A DNA stretch of 56,839 nucleotides from Streptomyces sp. NRRL WC-3742 (GTDB lineage: Bacteria; Actinomycetota; Actinomycetes; Streptomycetales; Streptomycetaceae): the NCBI RefSeq assembly GCF_000720635.1, contig NZ_JOCF01000069.1, forward strand, positions 1 to 56,839. The letters are read 5' to 3'. Each line of letters begins with the position of its first letter. Within the stretch, counting starts at the first letter, position 1. Below, piece by piece: positions 51,350 to 56,839 of the stretch. The notes under the pieces were generated by a model that saw only the letters and a program-made list of their open reading frames with translations, was not told the origin of the DNA and did no database searches. Position numbers and translations under genes: made by a program.

Positions 51350-52111
51350 ATGGACGTGTTCGGTGTGGTGATCGGGCTGGTCCTGCTCTTCGGGATCACG
51401 GTGCTCGCCCTGGCCGTGGTCGGAACGGTCAAGGCCGCCAAGGCCGTCGCCAGGAAGCTCGAGCGGCACGAGGCCAGCGCGCGCCGGACCGTCGAGAACG
51501 CCACGCTCAAGGCGAAGACCTTCACCAAGGTCGGCCCGCCCGCGCAGATCGCCTCCGTCCGGCTCAAGCTGCGCACGTCGCTGGACGGCACCCGGCAGGT
51601 GCTGGAGGGCGGCGTCGAACAGGACGGGCAGCTCGGCGAGGCGCTCGCGCTGCTCGCGCGGCTCGACGCCCACGCGGCGGAGCTCGACGGCGAGTTGCGG
51701 GTGCTCGAGCGCGAACCCGACACCGGGCGGATCGCGGCCAAGCTGCCGGAGCTGCGGGAACGGGCGGAGCGGATCACGCACGCGGCGGAGACCATGCGGT
51801 GGGCGGCGCAGGACCGGATGCACCGGTTCGCGGACGACGAGCTGAGCCGGCTGAGCCAGGAGTGCGAGAGCGAGGCGGGGGCGCTGCGGCACTGGGACGT
51901 GGATTCGTCGGCTTCGGGTTCTTCGGCTTCGGCTTCTTCTGTGCCCGGGTCTTCGGCCGGGGCTTCGTCCGGGTCCTCGGCCGGGGGTGCGGCGCGGGCC
52001 GGGCTGACGGATGGGAAGGGGAGGCCGAGCGCGGAGGACCTGCTCGGGCTGGCCGACCCGCTCGCGAAGCTGGCGGAGCGGCTGCGCAAGCCGTCCACGG
52101 GGCGTCCGTAG
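51350..52111 (+). CDS. Conserved membrane-anchored coiled protein, unknown
   Basis: A 253-residue protein with an N-terminal membrane segment (about 3-24) and a long helical cytoplasmic part (about 30-185, heptad-like, charged). A Ser/Ala/Gly low-complexity linker (about 187-215) and a helical end (EDLLGLADPLAKLAERLRK) follow. AAGGTGG precedes the ATG at 51350. It sits between leuS and degV. I do not recognise a named family; a scaffold role is only suggested by the build. Confidence 0.72.
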   Translation: MDVFGVVIGLVLLFGITVLALAVVGTVKAAKAVARKLERHEASARRTVENATLKAKTFTKVGPPAQIASVRLKLRTSLDGTRQVLEGGVEQDGQLGEALALLARLDAHAAELDGELRVLEREPDTGRIAAKLPELRERAERITHAAETMRWAAQDRMHRFADDELSRLSQECESEAGALRHWDVDSSASGSSASASSVPGSSAGASSGSSAGGAARAGLTDGKGRPSAEDLLGLADPLAKLAERLRKPSTGRP

Positions 52112-52187
52112 CTGCCCCGTAGGTGCGCCCGCAGCTGCGTCCGTAGCGGCTCTCGTAGCAGCGCTGTCCTCCCGGACCGACGGGGAG

Positions 52188-52193
52188 TAACCT
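52188..52193 (+). promoter_or_regulatory. -10 element of degV, leaderless start
   Basis: TAACCT followed by 7 nt and the ATG at 52201; no ribosome site. Confidence 0.55.
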
Positions 52194-52200
52194 CCGGCTC

Positions 52201-53046
52201 ATGCCCTCCGACCTCGCACTTGTCACCGATTCCACGGCCTATCTGCCGCAGGAGGCCCTCGACCGGTACGGGATCTCGGTGGTTCCGCTGAGCGTCTCGG
52301 TCGGTGACACGGTCCTCAGCGAGGGCGTCGAGATCTCCCCGAAGGACGTCGCCGAGGCGCTGCGCGCCAGGCAGCGGGTGACCACCTCCATGCCCAACCC
52401 GGAAGCCTTCGCCGCCGCCTACCGGGCGGCCGCCGAGGCCGGGGCGACGGGGATCGTCTCGGTGCACATCTCCGGCGAGCTGTCCGGCACCGTCGAGGCC
52501 GCCCGGCTGGCCGCCGCCGAGGCTCCCGTACCCGTGCGGGTCGTGGACAGCCGGATGGTCGGCATGGCGCTCGGGTACGGCGTGCTGGCGGCGGCGGAGG
52601 CGATCGGGGCGGGGCAGGGGTTGGAGGCGGCGGCCGAGGCGGCGGGTCGGCGGGCGGCCGTGACCAGCGGATTCTTCTACGTGGACACCCTGGAGCACCT
52701 TCGGCGGGGCGGGCGGATCGGGGCGGCGCAGGCGCTGCTCGGGTCGGCGCTGGCGGTCAAGCCGCTGCTGCACCTGGACGGCGGGCGGATCGAGCCGCTG
52801 GAGAAGGTGCGGACGGCCTCGCGGGCCATCGCGCGGCTGGAGGAGATCGCGGTCGAGCGGTCGGGGGAGGGGGCGGTGGACATCACCGTGCACCACCTGG
52901 CGGCCGAGGACCGCGCCGAGCCGCTCGCGCAGCGGCTGCGGGCGCGGGTGCCGGGGCTGCGGGAGCTGTACGTGGGGGAGGTGGGGGCGGTGATCGGTGC
53001 GCACGTCGGGCCGGGGCTGCTCGCGGTGGTGGTCGCGCCCTGCTGA
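52201..53046 (+). CDS. DegV-family fatty-acid-binding protein
   Basis: A 281-residue cytoplasmic protein. DegV hallmarks are LVTDSTAYLP at the start, RVTTSMPNPEAF, VHISGELSGT, the TLEHLRRGGRIG loop and GAVIGAHVGPG at the end. Family members hold a fatty acyl chain and some act with a fatty-acid kinase (FakB-like). No kinase gene is in this window. The start is fixed by the TAACCT element 7 nt upstream. Confidence 0.93.
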   Translation: MPSDLALVTDSTAYLPQEALDRYGISVVPLSVSVGDTVLSEGVEISPKDVAEALRARQRVTTSMPNPEAFAAAYRAAAEAGATGIVSVHISGELSGTVEAARLAAAEAPVPVRVVDSRMVGMALGYGVLAAAEAIGAGQGLEAAAEAAGRRAAVTSGFFYVDTLEHLRRGGRIGAAQALLGSALAVKPLLHLDGGRIEPLEKVRTASRAIARLEEIAVERSGEGAVDITVHHLAAEDRAEPLAQRLRARVPGLRELYVGEVGAVIGAHVGPGLLAVVVAPC

Positions 53047-53158
53047 GGTTTGTCCAGAGCTGGGGGCTTTTTTCACGCCTTCGAGTGACCCATTTGCCCT
53101 GAGGATCGGAGTTATCCACAGGTTTTCGGTAATTCGCGTCTGTTCGGCGGGAAATCCC

Positions 53159-53164
53159 TACCGT
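53159..53164 (+). promoter_or_regulatory. -10 element of comEA, leaderless start
   Basis: TACCGT followed by 7 nt and the ATG at 53172; no ribosome site. Confidence 0.5.
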
Positions 53165-53171
53165 CCTCGCC

Positions 53172-53975
53172 ATGACGACCTTGAGCCTGGGCGCGGCGAA
53201 GAAGCGCCATGAGATCGACGAGACGTTGCGGCTGCGAATGGCCGCGCTGTTGCCGCCGCCTCCGCGGGAGGAGGCTCCGCCCCCGGAAGCGCCGACGGTG
53301 GTGGAACCCGTGCCTGTGGTGGCGCGGCTGAGGTTCGCCTCCGCGCTGGCGCTCGACCGGCGGGCGGTGGCCGGGCTGACCATCCTGCTGCTGTTCGCGG
53401 TCGGGTACGCCGTGCAGCACTTCTGGCTGGGCAGGCCGGAGGCGGTCGCCGTTCCGGCGATGGTGGCCGCCTCGGTGGAGCCCTCGACGGTGGCACCCGC
53501 CGAGGAGTCCGCCGCTCCCGTGGCCCTGGTGGTGGACGTCGGCGGTCGGGTGCGCACGCCGGGCCTGCACACCCTGCCCGGCGGCTCGCGGGTGGCCGAC
53601 GCCCTGCGGGCGGCGGGCGGTGCGCTGCCGGAGGCGGACACGGGGAACCTCAACCTGGCGCGGATGCTGACGGACGGTGAACAGATCCTCGTCGGCGAGC
53701 CGGGCACCGGTGCCGCCCCGGCCGTCGGCGCCGTCTCCGGCGCGGGGCCGCCGGGAGCCGCACCGGGTGCGGCGGCGTCGCGGACGCCCGTCAGCCTCAA
53801 CCGCGCCACGCTCGAACAGCTCGACGCCCTGCCCGGCGTCGGCCCGACGCTCGCCCAGCGCATCCTCGCCTACCGGGCCTCGCACGGCTCGTTCCGCTCC
53901 CTCGACCAGCTCCGGCAGGTCAGCGGGATCGGGGCGCGTACGTACGCGGAGCTCCGTCCGCTGCTGATCCTCTGA
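53172..53975 (+). CDS. ComEA-like DNA-binding membrane protein
   Basis: A 267-residue protein. A basic cytoplasmic start is followed by one membrane segment (about 66-85), an outside SLBB-type domain (about 115-175, VDVGGRVRTPGLHTLPGG), a Gly/Ala linker, and paired helix-hairpin-helix motifs (about 205-265, LNRATLEQLDALPGVGPTLAQR and VSGIGARTYAEL) that bind double-stranded DNA. With the ComEC channel encoded 38 nt downstream it forms the DNA-uptake pair. Natural competence is not usual in streptomycetes, so another DNA-handling role is possible. Confidence 0.93.
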   Translation: MTTLSLGAAKKRHEIDETLRLRMAALLPPPPREEAPPPEAPTVVEPVPVVARLRFASALALDRRAVAGLTILLLFAVGYAVQHFWLGRPEAVAVPAMVAASVEPSTVAPAEESAAPVALVVDVGGRVRTPGLHTLPGGSRVADALRAAGGALPEADTGNLNLARMLTDGEQILVGEPGTGAAPAVGAVSGAGPPGAAPGAAASRTPVSLNRATLEQLDALPGVGPTLAQRILAYRASHGSFRSLDQLRQVSGIGARTYAELRPLLIL

Positions 53976-54013
53976 CACTCCGTCCGTCTCGGGCCCCGAA
54001 GGGAGGCTTCACC

Positions 54014-56839
54014 ATGACCGCCACCGCCTCCTCCTCCACCTCTCCCGTCAACGACTTCCGACTGCTGCTGCCCGCCGTCTCGGCGTGGGTGGTCGCCGCG
54101 GTGCTCCTGCCGCTGGGGCCCGGGCACGAGGTCCTCCTCCTCACGGCGGCCGGAGCCGCCGCCCTCACGGCCGTCCTCCTGCTCAGCCGGCCGCGACACC
54201 GGCACGGGGCCGTGGCGACGCTCGCCGCCGTCCTGCTCACCTCGGCGGCGGCCGCGATCGCGACACCGCTGCACACCGCCGACCTCCACCGGGGACCGCT
54301 GCCCGGGCTCGCCCGTGCGGCCTCTCCGCCTCTGGTGGAGGTGGAACTGACCGTCACGGGTGACCCGAAGGTCCACACCTCCCGGGGCGGCACCGGCGGC
54401 GGGCAGCCGCTCGTCACCGTGGAGGCGGTGGCGGACCGGGTCGCCGTCCTGCCCGAAGGGCGGGCCACCATGACGGCCACGCCCGTGACCGTCATGGCCA
54501 GGGGCCAGGAGAGCGGCTCCTGGCAGCGGCTGCTCCCGTCCGAGCGGCTCGCCGCCGAGGCCGAGGTGCGGCCACCGGGGGAGGGGCGCGACACGGAGGC
54601 TTCGGCGCTGCTCCTCGTGCACGGCCCGCCGCGACGGATCGAGCCGCCGGACGTGGCCCAGCGCATCGCCGGGCGGCTGCGCGAGGGGCTGCGCACGGCC
54701 GGCGACGCACTGCCGCCCGACGCGCGCGGGCTGCTGCCCGGCCTGGTCGTCGGCGACATCTCGCGACTGCCCGAGGACCTCGACGAAGCCTTCCGGGCCA
54801 CCGACCTGGTGCACCTGGTGGCCGTCAGCGGAGCCAACCTGGCGATCGTCCTCGGCCTGCTGCTCGGCGCTCCCGGGCAGGCCGGAACGGCCGAACGGCG
54901 CGGGCTGGCGCCGGTGTTGGGGCTGTCGCTGCGCACCAGTGCGCTGCTCGGCACCGGGCTGATCCTGGCCTTCGTCACCGTCTGCCGACCCGAGCCGAGT
55001 GTCCTGCGGGCGGCAGGGACGGGGCTGATCGGGATGCTGGCCCTGGCCACCGGCCGCCCACGGCAGGCGGTGCCCGCGCTCGCCGGGGCTGTTCTGCTCC
55101 TCGTCCTGCTCGACCCGTTCCTGGCGCGCTCCTTCGGCTTCCTGCTCTCGGTGCTGGCCACCGCCGGGCTGCTCGTCCTCGGGCCGCACTGGGCCGAGTC
55201 CCTGCGCGCCCGGGGCTGGCCGCACCACCTGGCGGGGGCCTTCGCGGCGACGGCGGCGGCCCAGGCGCTGTGCGCGCCGGTGACGGTTGTCCTGTCGGGG
55301 CACATCAGCCTGGTCGGCATTCCGTGCAACCTGCTCGCCGAACTGGCGGTCGCCCCGGCCACGTTGCTCGGCTTCGGTGTTCTGGTGCTGCAGCCCGCCT
55401 TCCCGGACGCGGCCCGGCTGCTCGCGGAGCCCGCCGGGGTGCCGGCCACCTGGCTCGCCCAGGTCGCCCGCTGGGGCGCGGAGGTGCCGGGCGGCCAACT
55501 GGCGTGGCCCGGTGGGTGGTTCGGGACGGTCACGGTCGCGCTGGCGGTCCTGGCTGCTTGCTGGGCGGCGCCGCTGCTGCTGCCCCGCCGCCGGTGGGTG
55601 CGGGGCGTGGTGACCGGATCGCTCCTGGTGGTTCTCCTCAGCGTCCTCCTCCGCCCGCCGCAGCTCACGCAGATCGCTACGGGCTGGCCGCCGCCGGGGT
55701 GGCGACTGGTGATGTGCGACGTCGGACAGGGGGACATGGTGGTCCTCGCGACGGACACCCCGGACCGCGCGATCGTCATCGACACAGGGCCGGAGCCGGG
55801 CGCGGCCGACCGCTGCCTGCGCGACCTCGGAGTGACGGAGGTGCCGTTGTTGGTCCTGACCCACTTCCATGCGGACCATGTCGAAGGCGTACCAGGGGTG
55901 CTGCACGACCGCCGGGTCGGCACCGTCGAAGGCACGACGCTGGACGACCCACCGGGCGAGGCCGCTCGAGTGGCGGCCTGGGCAGCGGGCGCGGGAGTCC
56001 CGTTGTTGCGGGCGGGCAGGGGCGAACGCCGCACGGTTGGCGAGGCCCTGTCCTGGGACGTGCTCTGGCCCAACCCAGGAGTACTCCTCGACGCACCAGG
56101 CGCCAACAACGCAAGCATCGCCCTGGCGGTCACCCTCGCAGGCGGCCTGCGGATTGCCTTGCTAGGCGACCTCGAACCCGCCGCCCAATCAGCCCTGATC
56201 GGCCGTGTGGGTCGGGTGGACGTTCTCAAGGTCGCCCACCACGGCTCCGCCCACCAGGACTGGGACCTGACCCGAACCCTCCATCCCCGCGTCGCCCTGA
56301 TCTCCTGCGGCGAGGACAACACCTACGGCCACCCGTCCACCCGAACCCTCGACCACCTGCACACCCTCGGCGCAACAGTGCTGCGCACCGACCGGGCCGG
56401 CGACATCGCCCTCACCGGCGACTCCCCACCCACCCTCGCCGCGTCCACCCACCCTCACACGCCCACCCACAAACCCCGCCCTCACCCCAGCCCGACGCGA
56501 GCCCACCAGGCCGCACCCATCACCCTCGCGGCACTGGCACCTCCGTTCACACCCGCCACCCCGACCGCCCGGGCGACCCCGGCTACGTCTGCCACCCTGG
56601 CCATGCCAGCCTCCTTGACCGCCTCGGCCATTTCCGCCCCCGGGACCATCCCGGGCGAGCCTGCCTCCTTGATCGCCCCGGCCACGTCGGGCGCCCCGGG
56701 CACCCTCGCGGTACCCGGAACCCCAGGCGCCCTCGCTGTGCCCCGAAGCCCGGGCACCCTGCCTGCACCCGGCACGTCGGTGGCCCCGGCCACCGGCACC
56801 ACCCCGCCCCAGGGCCCGCGCCTCGCACGGGCCCCGCCG
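54014..56839 (+). CDS. ComEC/Rec2-type DNA channel and metallo-beta-lactamase-fold protein, incomplete at the window end
   Basis: At least 942 codons, still open at the last base. N-terminal membrane segments (about 20-100) precede an outside region. The Competence domain follows (VHLVAVSGANLAIVLGL, about 271-287) with several more segments. The metallo-beta-lactamase-like domain starts near 560 (MCDVGQGDMVV) with zinc motif THFHADHVEG (about 616-625) and KVAHHGSAHQD. Related proteins normally end soon after RTDRAGDIALTG (about 800). Here more than 135 further Pro/Ala/Thr-rich residues follow, a low-complexity extension. GGGAGG precedes the ATG. Confidence 0.93.
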   Translation, partial: MTATASSSTSPVNDFRLLLPAVSAWVVAAVLLPLGPGHEVLLLTAAGAAALTAVLLLSRPRHRHGAVATLAAVLLTSAAAAIATPLHTADLHRGPLPGLARAASPPLVEVELTVTGDPKVHTSRGGTGGGQPLVTVEAVADRVAVLPEGRATMTATPVTVMARGQESGSWQRLLPSERLAAEAEVRPPGEGRDTEASALLLVHGPPRRIEPPDVAQRIAGRLREGLRTAGDALPPDARGLLPGLVVGDISRLPEDLDEAFRATDLVHLVAVSGANLAIVLGLLLGAPGQAGTAERRGLAPVLGLSLRTSALLGTGLILAFVTVCRPEPSVLRAAGTGLIGMLALATGRPRQAVPALAGAVLLLVLLDPFLARSFGFLLSVLATAGLLVLGPHWAESLRARGWPHHLAGAFAATAAAQALCAPVTVVLSGHISLVGIPCNLLAELAVAPATLLGFGVLVLQPAFPDAARLLAEPAGVPATWLAQVARWGAEVPGGQLAWPGGWFGTVTVALAVLAACWAAPLLLPRRRWVRGVVTGSLLVVLLSVLLRPPQLTQIATGWPPPGWRLVMCDVGQGDMVVLATDTPDRAIVIDTGPEPGAADRCLRDLGVTEVPLLVLTHFHADHVEGVPGVLHDRRVGTVEGTTLDDPPGEAARVAAWAAGAGVPLLRAGRGERRTVGEALSWDVLWPNPGVLLDAPGANNASIALAVTLAGGLRIALLGDLEPAAQSALIGRVGRVDVLKVAHHGSAHQDWDLTRTLHPRVALISCGEDNTYGHPSTRTLDHLHTLGATVLRTDRAGDIALTGDSPPTLAASTHPHTPTHKPRPHPSPTRAHQAAPITLAALAPPFTPATPTARATPATSATLAMPASLTASAISAPGTIPGEPASLIAPATSGAPGTLAVPGTPGALAVPRSPGTLPAPGTSVAPATGTTPPQGPRLARAPP

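Noticed and set aside
56482..56802. Minus-strand 106-codon frame opposite the comEC tail
   Set aside because: Low-complexity shadow of the repetitive comEC extension; no ribosome site.

Overview
The window is high-GC DNA (a little over 70 % by eye) whose gene content and order are those of a Streptomycetaceae chromosome (Streptomyces or Kitasatospora). It contains folC-DUF4233-ndk, mreBCD-pbp2-rodA, rne-rplU-rpmA-obgE, proB-proA, the SCO2583/SCO2584-type genes, nadD-LCP-rsfS-histidine phosphatase, and leuS-degV-comEA-comEC, in the order I know from S. coelicolor. This is a vegetative core region: folate and nucleotide metabolism, lateral or spore wall synthesis, RNA decay, ribosome biogenesis, proline and NAD synthesis, and DNA uptake.

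Layout. 0-1.5 kb: a membrane glycosyltransferase on the minus strand. 1.7-4.0 kb: folC, DUF4233 and ndk. 4.3-10.5 kb: the mre/pbp2/rodA wall cluster, followed by a convergent M14-type peptidase gene. 12.2-14.1 kb: a B12-binding/radical SAM gene (TIGR03960 type). Its partner gene (TIGR03936/DUF2344 type) lies at 25.1 kb. The two are separated by a ~10.8 kb integrated element (14035-24796). 26.2-43.4 kb: rne, rplU, rpmA, obgE, proB, a conserved unknown, proA, two related spore-wall membrane genes, an M48 peptidase, two mini membrane proteins, nadD, an LCP-like protein, rsfS and a phosphatase. 43.5-46.5 kb: three identical tRNA-Ala(GGC) genes, the last separated from the first two by a divergent regulator/MFS-exporter pair. 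46.6-56.8 kb: a TPR regulator, a short Leu-rich leader peptide plus terminator in front of leuS, a membrane protein gene, degV, comEA and comEC, which runs off the window.

The integrated element is an actinomycete integrative and conjugative element (AICE): GntR/KorSA-like repressor, SCO3933-like protein, FtsK-like transfer ATPase, small membrane protein, HUH-type Rep, and a short unknown protein. It carries a large serine recombinase where pSAM2-type elements have a tyrosine integrase. It sits inside the 3' end of the radical SAM gene. A 9-bp identical core (CCCCAGATG) lies at both ends. The element supplies a substitute 26-codon C-terminus of the same length as the displaced native one, which survives beyond the right end. 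The host gene is therefore repaired on insertion. Left-hand cargo is a TPR regulator facing an RsbW-like ATPase and three overlapping small genes.

Two regulatory themes recur. First, many genes (folC, proA, both spore-wall genes, nadD, degV, comEA, a regulator, the integrase, the leuS leader peptide) have a TANNNT hexamer ending 6-8 nt before the start codon, as expected for leaderless mRNAs. Second, leuS has a 12-codon leader with three consecutive Leu codons followed by a hairpin and U-run, which looks like a transcription attenuator.
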